A stretch of DNA of 64,000 nucleotides from Eurosta solidaginis (lineage: Eukaryota > Arthropoda > Insecta > Diptera > Tephritidae): the NCBI RefSeq assembly GCF_040869045.1, contig NC_090319.1, forward strand, positions 18,618,314 through 18,682,313, in the 5' to 3' direction. The translations under genes and the position numbers were made by a program. The notes under the pieces were generated by a model. The model did not search any database. It was not told where the DNA came from and saw nothing but the letters and a program-made list of their open reading frames with translations. Below, in pieces: positions 22,128-32,055 of the stretch; position 1 is the first letter of the stretch, and each line of letters opens with the position of its first letter.

Positions 22128-22802
22128 GCGTTGCAAAGATTTAATATCCATTTCATAAAAATTGCCTGCGGTAAATTTTATAGCACGCTTGCTGTTTTCT
22201 AAAAAAATTAGAATATCCTGTCGTATGAGCATATCATGATTAATCCATTGAGAACGCCAATATGCTTCGCCACAACGTACGCTATGACGACCCAAAATTT
22301 CAGCAAAATAGGTATACATAAACATATCGGAAATTGTTAAAAACAAATATTGTACTGTATTGAAGGCGAGTGCCAGTGTTAGGTCATTCTGAAAAGGAAA
22401 GAAAAAGAAAGGTGTAAAATACAAATACCGAACAGAATTTTTTGATATTGTGTAACAAGAAAAACCGAAGAAAAAAGATATCAAATTATATAGAAAAATC
22501 TCAATTAACTTACTACAGCGCCACCAAAAGCTATCAAACAAGTCTGCGAAATAACTTGTAGCGATTTGAGTAGGCAGTAATAATTATAAATTTGCTCAAA
22601 CTCTTTGCACGCACCCATTATAAAGATGTGCAGTTGTATACACTGCACCACACCTGAATGTAAAACTTTCGTTAAACTCAAAGTTGGTTGAAGAGCCTTT
22701 GAATAATCTTGAAGCCTCGATAGGTCAGTTAACTCTTCCTCGCTGTACATATACTGATTTACTTCGTCTTCTGTAGGTTTTAATAGTTTTGCTTGCTCTG
22801 CG
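22128..22802 (-). CDS. Odorant receptor (7tm_6), two exons of the C-terminal half
   Basis: Insect odorant receptors are seven-helix ligand-gated channels of olfactory neurons, acting with Orco in the dendrite membrane. Exon 1 (22514-22802) follows a CTTTCCAG acceptor and ends FGGAV|GTAAGT. It encodes AEQAKLLKPTEDEV, then FEQIYNYYCLLKSLQVISQ, the usual stretch before helix 5-6. After a 125-bp intron ending CTTTTCAG, exon 2 (22128-22388) encodes NDLTLALAFNTVQYLFLTIS, YTYFAEILGRHS, AYWRSQWINHD and then FLENSKRAIKFTAGNFYEM, the conserved OR C-terminal signature (TAGNF). It ends LQRV-type at CGC|GTAAGT. Both exons are in frame, about 183 codons in total, roughly half a receptor of ~400. I found neither the short last exon nor the N-terminal exons. 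Upstream lies a transposon nest of at least 12 kb. This is either a gene with a very long intron or a decaying one. Confidence 0.8.
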
Positions 22803-23677
22803 CTGGAAAGATAAATACAAAAGATTCCGGTTTAACTTACCTCTCGCAAAAACAACTTTTTTCTTTTTAATCTATATATTGTGGCGAATATTAGCATCAC
22901 TATGCTGTTAGTATATAATCACAAAAACAAAAACAACAAGCAGCCACACTTATGTACATGTACAAATTAAAATTTTAACGAATTTTGGGGATTTCTGATA
23001 ATTATACACCTTGTGCTAATGTTAGAATCGCTGAACTGTCGAATAAATAACTCCATTATTCAGTATTACAAAATGTTCTTTATTAAGACTACTTTGGGAA
23101 TAGTACTTCACAATTATACTTCACAACTAATAGCGTGTTTAAATCAAACTGATTAGTTATTCCTCAGCTTGTGCTGCTTTTATAACCTCTGTTGCCTCAT
23201 TCGCATATTTCTCCTAAAGTCTAGACTTTTCACGAACATGGTATTATCGCATTCTTCTTTATTTAGCTATATGCATGTATATGTGTGAGTAAAAACTTCT
23301 GCTCTTAGCTGGTGACTACATGTGTGTATGTGAGATATCTTTTTACTTCGATCTGCTGGTTATGTGCGTGGAATATTCTTCGTTCCCTTGTACATAAGCG
23401 TGGCTACTTGTTTTAATGTGTACAGGTACATAAGTGTGGCTGCTTGCTGTTTTTGTTGTTATGATTACAGTGGAACTTCCCTATAGTGAATTCCCACGGG
23501 ACCTGAAAATAAATTCATTATATAGAAACTTCATTATATAGAACCTTTAATTTTTTTTTGCAATTTTATTTAAAATAACCAGTAAGTTTTGATTGAGTTA
23601 CAGTTTCCATTTTTCATTTTCAATAAAAGCTTCAAAATCATGTAAAGAGTTAAAAACATTAATCGGCACGTCGCTCC

Positions 23678-24271
23678 TCATCTCCACAAAAGTTCTAATA
23701 ACGCTAGTGGATGAAGTAGCTTGTCTGAACGTTCGTAATGCCTCCTCGGTTTCTGCTCAAACGATGATTCGATATTCGCTACTTTTTTAAATGAAGACTG
23801 TAAAGCAGCCAAATCCAATATTGAAAGAAGGTACTCTTTATCCCAATGCTCTAATGAAATATGCATAGCTTCTTTTGAAAATTCTGCCTTTCTAAAGCAG
23901 TTGGCAATTCTTTCTGGTTTAACATAGACATTGCATACAAGGCTTAGATTTCGAATTGAATGTTTTTCAACTTGTCTTTCACATCTTTAGGGTGCGCAGT
24001 GCAGTTATTAAAAAAAAACAACACCTTCCTGTTTTCATCACCAAATTTTTTGTAAAACCCATAATCGACAACTAAAGATTTTATTCCCTTGAAGCACCTC
24101 AGATAGTTGGCCTTTCCGATTACAAGCAATTTTAGCTTTTCCGTTCCAGTCATATTGCTTCCCTCTCTCCTCGCTTTGTTTTCCACCAAACCATTTCTCA
24201 TTTTTGAATGACAGTGTTTTATTTGGAAAGCATTTGAAAAACAAAGCAGTCTCGTCGGCATTAAAGATATT
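23678..24271 (-). pseudogene. pogo/Tigger transposase, DDE domain part
   Basis: The minus strand reads NNIFNADETALFFKCFPNK, the first-Asp block typical of Tigger/jerky-type DDE transposases. After a frameshift it reads GTEKLKLLVIGKANYLRCF and VLFFFNNCTAHP (second-Asp region, with N-C where these transposases have D-N-C). More C-terminal remnants lie at 23678-23866. The frameshift and the altered second catalytic position mean it is inactive. It continues directly, across the Copia insertion, from the piece at 29150-29339. Confidence 0.78.
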
Positions 24272-24276
24272 GTTAA

Positions 24277-24494
24277 TGTTGGAAATATAAATAAATATGA
24301 CAACCCTGAACTCAATTATTTTACACATGTTAATTCACGCATACTTGCATACTTACATAGTCAAGTTTAATTATAAGACATAAGAAGAAGAGCACAAGTA
24401 CTAGTTTTAAGAAACTCGTTCATGTAAATCGGACTTACAATAAATTCAACTTGCTTATTAAAAATAAACTATTAAATAAATGATAAATCCAACA
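24277..24494 (+). repeat. 5' LTR of the Copia element
   Basis: 218 bp, starting TGTTGGAAATATAAATAAAT and ending ATAAATCCAACA. Identical by eye to 28927-29144. TGTTGGA is also how the LTR of Drosophila copia starts. Confidence 0.95.
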
Positions 24495-24510
24495 TGGTAG
24501 CAGAGCAAGG
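24495..24510 (+). promoter_or_regulatory. Primer binding site, initiator tRNA-Met
   Basis: TGGTAGCAGAGCAAGG directly follows the LTR. It is the exact complement of the last 16 bases of insect initiator tRNA-Met, as I recall that tRNA. Reverse transcription would start here. Confidence 0.9.
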
Positions 24511-24835
24511 TTCCTAATTTAAAATTAATTATAAAAGTGCGACTATATAAATAAAGACAATCAAAAATAATGTTAATCACATCATAAAAACGTGGAAGCT
24601 TAAATTATTGAAGAAGAAGTTGTATAGACACGTGGGCGAGATTCAGTTTATTAACAAAGTCATTTATAGACATACAGCGTTTAAAAAATAAAAAAAATAT
24701 ACGCTCCTACGTGAAAAATAATTAATTAACTTTCTAAAATTAAAACGTGGATGTTCAAATGTATATGGAAGGACTGATGTCGTCAGATTAAAAGTAGCTC
24801 GTATAGACTATACAACGTGTCAATAAAAACTCACG

Positions 24836-27800
24836 ATGGCCAATGCAAAATTCGAAGATATCACCATACCAATTTTTGATGGCGCAAATTTTTCGAGCTG
24901 GAAGATACGACTCATGATGCTGTTGGAGTACAAAGGTTGCAAAGAACCGGCTACGAGAATAAAAGCGGAAGACGATGATGAACTTCAGTGGAACAAAAAG
25001 GATTTAAAAGCTAAAACCATATTAATTAGCACAATATCAGACAAACAGTTAGAGTACATTTGCGATTGTGTCTCATCTTTGGAAATGCTCAACAAATTTG
25101 ACAAGATGTACAATACCCAATCAACGGCTTTACAAATTTTACGTAGAAACAATATTGATGAAATTAAATTAAAAAATTACGATACTGCTGAAGAATTCTT
25201 TTTAGAGTTTGAAAAGTCTGTAAATGAATTCAAAGCAGCAGGCGGCAAGATGGAAGAACAAGAAAAAATGAGATATTTGTTGAAAGCATTACCACCAAGT
25301 CACAGCTATATAGGAGATTTTTTGGATGTCATACCAGAAGAGCAGAGAACTGTGGAGTACGTAAAATCAAAAATCATAGAGAAGAACTTGAATACAAACC
25401 AAACTGAAAAGAGGAACAATGTAAGTACGTTTTCAACAACAACAAGAGGTGTTTGCTTTACATGCAAAAAGCCGGGACATATTAAGAAAGATTGCTGGTA
25501 CACAGAAGCGAACAAGAGCAATCGAGGAGAGAAGAGTGATAAAGAAAAAAGTGTAAGAAATCATCAAGCAAGCTACAACCGAGGCGGTGGATACAGCAGT
25601 CGCGGACGAGGAAGAGGCTACCAGTCACCCCTACCAAGAGGCGAGAATTCACGAAACCAGAGTACCAACAATTCTAACTCCGCACATGTGTGGGTCACCC
25701 AAGTGTACAATTCAGAGGTAAAAAGGGATGAGGGAAATTCGCGTAAAGAGAACGAAATAAACTGGTTGGTAGATAGTGGTTGCTCCGACCACATAGTAAT
25801 GGATTGTAAGTTTTTTGATAAATACGAGAATTTAAAAGAACATGTTAGTGTTGAACTACCCGACGGGAAAATTTTGAAAGCTACGAAAATTGGAAATGTA
25901 AAAACAGTTTTTAAAACTTATAATACCGAAAATGAAATTGATATACAAAATGTTTACTACGTTAAAGACATTAATCAAAATTTACTAAGTTTATCTAAAA
26001 TAACACAAGCGAATTGTACTTTTGTTGCAAAGAATAATAACGCAAAGTTTTATGAAGAAAATGGAAAGCTATTAGCTGTTGCATATAAACAAAACAACTT
26101 GTATAAAATTAATAGTTACATTACAGAAGGGGAGAAGAGGGTATATACAAACTCAACAAAAATAACAAATAAAGAGAAATGGCATAGAGCGTTAGGGCAC
26201 GTAAATTTTCAGTATCTTAGTAAAATTGTAAAGAACAAGTTGCTGGACGGATTACCAGAAGAACTTGAAAATATAGAAATGAAATGCGCTAATTGTATTG
26301 AAAGCAAAATACCAAATGAACCTTTTAGTAATAATAGGTCTAGAACAACAGAAACATTAGAACTGATACATACTGATTTAAATGGCCCACACAGCACCAC
26401 TGGTTATTGTGGTGAAAAATATTTTTTAACGTTTATCGATGATTTTAGCAAATGTGCAAGAATATATTGCATAAGAAGCAAAGCTGAAACTGCAGGTTGT
26501 TTAATTGACTATGTTAATTTAGTTGAAAATCAATTTAATAAGCGGGTAAAGAAACTGCAATGCGATAATGGAAAAGAATTTATGAACAAAGAAATATTCG
26601 AATTTATCAAGTATAAAGGTATACAATTACTGCCATGTCCACCCTATGTGCATGAGCTAAATGGTGTAGCTGAAAGGTATAATAGATCTGCTATGGATAT
26701 AGGTAGGTGTCTGATGAAAGAAGCCAGAATAAATAGAAAGTATTGGCCCGAAATAATGAACACGGTAGCATATTTAAAAAACAGAACTATAGCAAACACA
26801 GTCGAGAGCAAAAGTCCCTATGAAATATTTTTTAATAAAAAACCGAATGTTGAAAATTTAAAAATTTATGGAAGCAGGGTTTTTGTCAGAGTTCCTGAGG
26901 TGAAAAGAAAATCGAAATGGGACAACAAGGCGGAAATGGGTGTTTTAGTAGGATACACAAATAATGGGTACAGAGTTTTAGTAAACAATAAAGTAATTAA
27001 CGCTAGGCATGTAAAAATTGTCGAAGAATATGATCGGCTTATTTGTTTAGAAAGTTCCGATTCAGAAAGAGATGACAGTTACGAAAGTGAACTAGAAAGT
27101 ACAAGAAGGGAAAATGAAAATGATGACGAGAAATATGACCAGACAAAGAGTATAGACAATGACGACAATGTTAGGAATGAAGATGATGTAAAGATAGAAT
27201 CAAATGAAAATACGAACAAACCTAGTGACAGAAATCAGGAACAAAATGCATTTGAAAGAAAATCGAATAGAAAGAAAACACCGGTAGAGAGGTTTGGAAG
27301 CCCAATAACACATTGTATATATGTAAATTATATAAATGCAAACGCACCAAGCACATTCGAAGAAGCGAGTAATTGTGGCGAATATAGGGAATGGCGAAAT
27401 GCAATGAACTCAGAAATGGAAAGTTTAAAGAAAAACAATACATGGGAATTAACAGAAAAACCAAAAGACAAAAGAATCATAGATGTTAAGTGGATATATA
27501 AAAAGAAGAGTAATAATATTTTTAAAGCGAGATTAGTAGTGAGGGGATACCAACAAAAAGAACATATTGAAAATGTGTATTCACCCGTTGGTAAAATGCA
27601 AACTCTGAAGACTTTGTTGTCATTCTGCTGTAAGAACAATTTATATGTGGAGCAAATGGACGTAGAAACGGCGTTCCTGAATAGCTCTGTAAAATCAGAA
27701 GTTTATGTTAACGAACCAAAGGGTTACGAAACGGGGGAAAACAAAGTTTACAAATTAAAAAAGGCTCTATATGGATTAAGGGAAAGTCCCAGAGCATGGT

Positions 27801-28825
27801 ACGAATGCTTTCAAAAATTTATTGAGAAATTGAATTTTGTAAGAAGTAATTATGATTACTGCCTGTATGTAAATAATTCAAGAGAAAATACTATATACAT
27901 ATTAGTTTTTGTAGACGATCTTTTAATTTGCTGCAAAGACGAAAAAGAGATAAAAGAAGTAAAGTCAAATTTAATGGCAAGATTTTCTATGAAAGACCTA
28001 GGTAAGATTCAGAGCTATATTGGCATTGAAATAAGCTATAGTGAAGATAAGAAAATTATGACTCTAAGCCAAACAAAGTACATTGAGTCCTTAGCTGTAA
28101 AGTACAATTTAGAGAACGCAAAACTATACGATACTCCTATGGAAACAAGTCTTAAGCTTACCCAAGCTAGGGAAATAGATGAAAGTATTAAATATAGAAA
28201 TCTCATAGGCGAATTACTATATATAAGTACTGGCACACGACCAGATATAGCTTACTCTACAAATTATTTGAGTCGCTACCAAAGTTGCTACAACGCTACT
28301 CATTTTAAATATGCTATGAGAGTATTAAAGTATTTATACTCAACTAAAAACTTAAAGTTAACATTTTATGACAATTTAGAAAGTGAGATACTGGATTGTA
28401 TGGTAGATTCCGACTTTGCAGGAGACAATGTAGATAGGAAATCCACAACTGGTTTTGTAATAAGATTATATGGAAATTTGATATATTGGAAAACACACAA
28501 ACAAAATACTGTAACAAAATGTTCAACCTTTGCAGAGTACACTGCTATGTCCGAAGCAGTAACAGAAATATTATTTATAAGAAATTTATTAATTGAATCA
28601 TTTAATGTAAAATTTGATAAAGCGGTAAAGATGTATGAAGACAATTCTGGTGCAATTGCAATTGCAAAATTCGGAAATTTTACAAAGAATTCAAAGCACA
28701 TTGAAGTGCAATACCATTATATTAATGAAAATTATGAGAAAGGAGTAATCGATATTGTTAAAATAAATTCATCTCTAAATTTAGCTGATATGTTAACAAA
28801 GAGTTTAGAGAAAAGAAACTTTTGA
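24836..28825 (+). CDS. Copia gag-pol polyprotein, intact
   Basis: A single frame of 1329 residues, close to the 1409 of Drosophila copia. Order: Gag (IPIFDGANFSSWKIRLMML near the start), the CCHC knuckle CFTCKKPGHIKKDC (about residue 207), protease WLVDSGCSDHIV (about 308), the integrase zinc region (WHRALGHVNFQYL), integrase acidic residues in IHTDLNGP, QCDNGKEF and NGVAERYNRS, reverse transcriptase with QMDVETAFLN, YGLRESPRAWY and the catalytic FVDDLLICC, and RNase H with DSDFAGDNVDRKSTTGF and FAEYTAMSEA. All key residues are present. The start at 24836 is the first ATG of the frame and begins a Copia-type Gag. It would form virus-like particles in the cell and insert its cDNA. Confidence 0.96.
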   Translation: MANAKFEDITIPIFDGANFSSWKIRLMMLLEYKGCKEPATRIKAEDDDELQWNKKDLKAKTILISTISDKQLEYICDCVSSLEMLNKFDKMYNTQSTALQILRRNNIDEIKLKNYDTAEEFFLEFEKSVNEFKAAGGKMEEQEKMRYLLKALPPSHSYIGDFLDVIPEEQRTVEYVKSKIIEKNLNTNQTEKRNNVSTFSTTTRGVCFTCKKPGHIKKDCWYTEANKSNRGEKSDKEKSVRNHQASYNRGGGYSSRGRGRGYQSPLPRGENSRNQSTNNSNSAHVWVTQVYNSEVKRDEGNSRKENEINWLVDSGCSDHIVMDCKFFDKYENLKEHVSVELPDGKILKATKIGNVKTVFKTYNTENEIDIQNVYYVKDINQNLLSLSKITQANCTFVAKNNNAKFYEENGKLLAVAYKQNNLYKINSYITEGEKRVYTNSTKITNKEKWHRALGHVNFQYLSKIVKNKLLDGLPEELENIEMKCANCIESKIPNEPFSNNRSRTTETLELIHTDLNGPHSTTGYCGEKYFLTFIDDFSKCARIYCIRSKAETAGCLIDYVNLVENQFNKRVKKLQCDNGKEFMNKEIFEFIKYKGIQLLPCPPYVHELNGVAERYNRSAMDIGRCLMKEARINRKYWPEIMNTVAYLKNRTIANTVESKSPYEIFFNKKPNVENLKIYGSRVFVRVPEVKRKSKWDNKAEMGVLVGYTNNGYRVLVNNKVINARHVKIVEEYDRLICLESSDSERDDSYESELESTRRENENDDEKYDQTKSIDNDDNVRNEDDVKIESNENTNKPSDRNQEQNAFERKSNRKKTPVERFGSPITHCIYVNYINANAPSTFEEASNCGEYREWRNAMNSEMESLKKNNTWELTEKPKDKRIIDVKWIYKKKSNNIFKARLVVRGYQQKEHIENVYSPVGKMQTLKTLLSFCCKNNLYVEQMDVETAFLNSSVKSEVYVNEPKGYETGENKVYKLKKALYGLRESPRAWYECFQKFIEKLNFVRSNYDYCLYVNNSRENTIYILVFVDDLLICCKDEKEIKEVKSNLMARFSMKDLGKIQSYIGIEISYSEDKKIMTLSQTKYIESLAVKYNLENAKLYDTPMETSLKLTQAREIDESIKYRNLIGELLYISTGTRPDIAYSTNYLSRYQSCYNATHFKYAMRVLKYLYSTKNLKLTFYDNLESEILDCMVDSDFAGDNVDRKSTTGFVIRLYGNLIYWKTHKQNTVTKCSTFAEYTAMSEAVTEILFIRNLLIESFNVKFDKAVKMYEDNSGAIAIAKFGNFTKNSKHIEVQYHYINENYEKGVIDIVKINSSLNLADMLTKSLEKRNF

Positions 28826-28926
28826 GAAATAGGGAAGCTTTGAGAGTAATTTGAGCATTGCAATACAATGTACGAATACTTTATTTATTAAAACAATTTG
28901 TTCAGGATTGTAAATTTAAAGAGGTG

Positions 28927-29144
28927 TGTTGGAAATATAAATAAATATGACAACCCTGAACTCAATTATTTTACACATGTTAATTCACGCATACTTGCAT
29001 ACTTACATAGTCAAGTTTAATTATAAGACATAAGAAGAAGAGCACAAGTACTAGTTTTAAGAAACTCGTTCATGTAAATCGGACTTACAATAAATTCAAC
29101 TTGCTTATTAAAAATAAACTATTAAATAAATGATAAATCCAACA
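28927..29144 (+). repeat. 3' LTR of the Copia element
   Basis: 218 bp, identical by eye to the 5' LTR, preceded by the purine-rich AAAGAGGTG. Confidence 0.95.
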
Positions 29145-29149
29145 GTTAA

Positions 29150-29390
29150 TATTGTAATTTTCAATTAATCTCGGTAAGACGTTCATTACACATTCATCAC
29201 GATTTTCTATGTTGTCGTCAGCAATTTCCCCACATAAAGTATTTTGAATAACGCCATGCCGATTTTTGAACTTGCCTAACCAACCTGTACTTGCCTCAAA
29301 CTCGTGATGTCCTAGTGCTTCAGCAAATGTTTTTTTCAATCGAAATGCTGCTTCGATGCGTTATTTTAACTTCATACACTGAATAAAACT
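29150..29390 (-). pseudogene. pogo/Tigger transposase, CENP-B-type HTH part
   Basis: The minus strand reads KKTFAEALGHHEFEASTGWL, then GKFKNRHGV and NVLPRLIENYNI. The ASTGWLGKFKNRHG block is the CENP-B/Tc5-type DNA-binding helix-turn-helix of pogo/Tigger transposases. The frame runs into the Copia LTR exactly where the DDE part resumes on the other side (NYNI / NNIFNADE). The N-terminal HTH expected before it is not recognisable. Confidence 0.75.
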
Positions 29391-29721
29391 ACAATAGCTG
29401 GGCTCCTTCGGTTTTAATTTTGGTATTCCCCTTATTACAGTTTATCCATAATTCTGGGAATACCCAGTTACATGTAATTTATTGTAACAGAAAACTTATT
29501 TGAAAAAATTCCCTATATGGAGACAAAAACGTATGAAGCTTGAATTTCAAGCTGTAAAATTTGTTCATTATATAGAAAATTTTCACTATATAGAAATGCA
29601 TTATAGGGAGACAAAAATACACCGAAAGTAGACCTATAAAGCAGTGTCTTCGAAACCACTTCGTTATAAGTAGAACTTCATTATATGGAAGTTCACTGTA
29701 GAGAAGTTCGACTGTATTTAC

Positions 29722-29913
29722 TATTAAAAGCCCGATTAAATAATAAAACGTCCCGAGTTATGTTTATGTAATTTAATAAAAGTAATTGAAGTTGACATTT
29801 ATGTTTAAAGAAAGAATAGAAAATAGAAATTCATATGCCGATTGTCGTGAGCTTATGCACGCTCGCACGTCTGCACTCTTCGAATGTTAACACGTAACTA
29901 ACTGTCTTTGACA
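29722..29913 (-). repeat. 3' LTR of the Gypsy element
   Basis: 192 bp. Read on the minus strand it starts TGTCAAAGACAGTTAGTTAC and ends GGGCTTTTAATA. Identical by eye to 34768-34959. Confidence 0.95.
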
Positions 29914-29940
29914 GCTCGGCCTTTCCTGACATTCGTCCTC

Positions 29941-32055
29941 CTAGGACGTCTCATCCTCGGTACTTTCGTTTGCTTCATTATAGTCGCCTTCGAGATCTGG
30001 ACTTAAACGGCACCATGGTTTCATATGGTCGCTAGAGACTACATTACAGTATCTTCGTTGTGTACGTGGTGCGTCGGGTAGATCTTCCACAACGTATCGA
30101 TCATGAACCAGCTGTTTTGTGACAATATAAGGCCCCTTGAATTTCGGATCGAGTTTGTGTGTGTCACCTGTTGCGGTTGGTACATGGTCAATAACGACCA
30201 ATTGTCCTTCGTTGTATACTGGTGGACTCTGATGCTTTTGGTCGTATCTTTGCTTCCATTTTTGCCTCTCGTTGCTGATATTCTGTATGGCGTTCTGTAG
30301 CTTCTCCTGTTTGTCGTCGTCATCTGACATGGATATTTCGTCGCTTAGTGCTTGTATTAGTCGATTATCGCTGACGCATCGTAAATCGAAATTGAACACA
30401 AGTTCGTTGGGACTTAACTTTGTTGTGCTATTGTTTTGCGAGTTAATGCACCACTGGATGTTGGAAAGGGTGCTGTCCCAATCTTTGGTGGTCTTTGTTG
30501 AGCATCGAATTGCTGATAATATGGTGCGGTTGACGCGCTCTGCCTGGCCGTTTGCTCGGGGCGTTCGTACAGCTGTTTTGACGTGCTGATTCCCAAAGCG
30601 TGTCATAAAGGATTCGAATTCCTTTGATGTAAAGGCAGTTCCTCGATCAGTGGTAATCCGTAAAGGCTGCCCGAAAATTGCCATAACTTCTTGCAGCATT
30701 GATAGCACTGGTGTCGTCTTTGTGTTACGTACCGCTTTCAATATCGTGTATTTGGTGAAACCACAAACTAGAACAATGACGTATTGGTTTCCTCGTTTGC
30801 TTTTGGTGAACGGTCCGAGATGATCCATATACATTGCTCGAAATGGAATTGGTAGAACTTCGGTGAGATGCATTTGACTTTCCAGTTTGCCTCCTTTAAT
30901 CTTATTTAAACAGCATTCGGGACAAGCTGCGATATAAGACTTTACGTATCGCCTCATTTGCCTAAACCAAAAATACTTTTGCAGACGTTGTAATGTTTTC
31001 TCGACTCCAAAGTGGCCAGCGTCGTCATGACAAGATTTGGTGACACGCCACCTGATAGCCTGAGGAATAACTAGTCGTCGCTCATCTTGGACAATTCGAT
31101 ATAATCGACCGTTGTGAATGATGAAGTCATCCCGGAACTGAGATGCTCCATCGCCGTTTGTTTTCAAAGCTGTAACAATTGTTTTCACATGTTCATCCTG
31201 CATCTGCATTGTATAAATCCAGTCGTCGCTGTTTTCACTGGTTATAGCTAGAACTCTTTCAGCTACAGTCTCCGGCTCAGATGGAGGTAGGGTAGGCGAA
31301 CGGCTTAAGCAGTCGACGTGCTGCATCTTCGAGCCTTGACGATGCCTACACTCAAATTCATATTCTTGTAGGCGTAGCCACCATCTGGCTATACGTGGTG
31401 GTAATTTCGACGTTGCTTTTGTTGTCACGATCGCAATGCAGTCCGTAACTACGGTGAACTTCGTGCCTAATAGATACATTCGGAATCTGTCTAGTGTTTC
31501 CACTATGGCTAGGACTTCTAATTCATGGCTTGCATAGCGTGACTCTGCATCATTGCACTGACGGCTATAAAACGACACTGGTTTAAGACCATCAGCTTCC
31601 TCCTGCAGCAATATGCCTGACAAACCAAGGTGGCTGGCGTCCGTATGCACCTCATGTGATTTACTTGGATCGTACAATACTAGTACTGGCTTAGACGTGA
31701 TTGCTTGCTTTAGCTGGTCAAACGCTCTGTCTTGTTCTTCTGACCAAATGAAGACTGCGTCTTTCTTTAACAGCTTTGTTAGTGGTGCTGCGATGTGGCT
31801 ATGCTTCTCTACAAACTTTCTGAAGAATCCGGTCAGTCCCAGAAACTGACGTACTTCTACGACATTCGATGGTTTGGGAAAATCGCTGATGCATTTCGTC
31901 TTGCCATCACCTGGACTTATGCCGGTGTCACCTACATTGTGACCTAGAAATTTGACGGTCTCGCAAAGGAAGTTACATTTGGAAGGTCTGAGTGTGAGAC
32001 CACATTGACGTATCGCCTCCAAGACTTCTTTTAGCACGATCTTACCTTCGTCCAC
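29941..32055 (-). pseudogene. Gypsy pol, RT thumb to integrase; upstream junction deleted
   Basis: 704 codons. The frame opens just after the missing RT catalytic box (DEGKIVLKEVLEAIRQCGLT) and continues with NFLCETVKFLGHNVG, the RT thumb (VRQFLGLTGFFRKFV), RNase H (VHTDASHLGLSGIL, ASHELEVLAIVE, VVTDC), the integrase zinc region (HDDAGHFGVEKT to ACPEC), the integrase acidic residues (MDHLGPF, ITTDRGTAF, NGQAERVNR) and a C-terminal chromodomain-less tail (LDPKFKGPYIV). All of this looks functional. The first Met is an internal codon, not a real start: normally this is one polyprotein with the upstream frame. Confidence 0.9.

Larger units (their letters stand above)
24277..29144 (+). mobile_element. 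Complete Ty1/Copia retrotransposon
   Basis: 4868 bp, with two 218-bp LTRs that look identical. The 5-bp target duplication is GTTAA (24272-24276 and 29145-29149). It has a perfect initiator-tRNA-Met primer site and one uninterrupted 1329-codon gag-pol frame. A purine-rich AAAGAGGTG precedes the 3' LTR as a polypurine tract. Nothing visible is broken, so the copy is young and may be active. It is inserted inside the transposase frame of the pogo element. Confidence 0.96.
23468..29714 (-). mobile_element. pogo/Tigger-type DNA transposon, split by Copia
   Basis: The ends are CAGTGGAACTTCCCTATAGT (left) and, reversed, CAGTCGAACTTCTCTACAGT (right). TA dinucleotides at 23466-23467 and 29715-29716 are the TA duplication expected of Tc1/mariner-pogo elements. 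Sub-terminal TTCATTATATAGAA motifs recur near both ends. Without the Copia element and its 5-bp duplication, it is about 1.37 kb. It carries two pieces of a CENP-B-HTH/DDE transposase. Confidence 0.82.
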
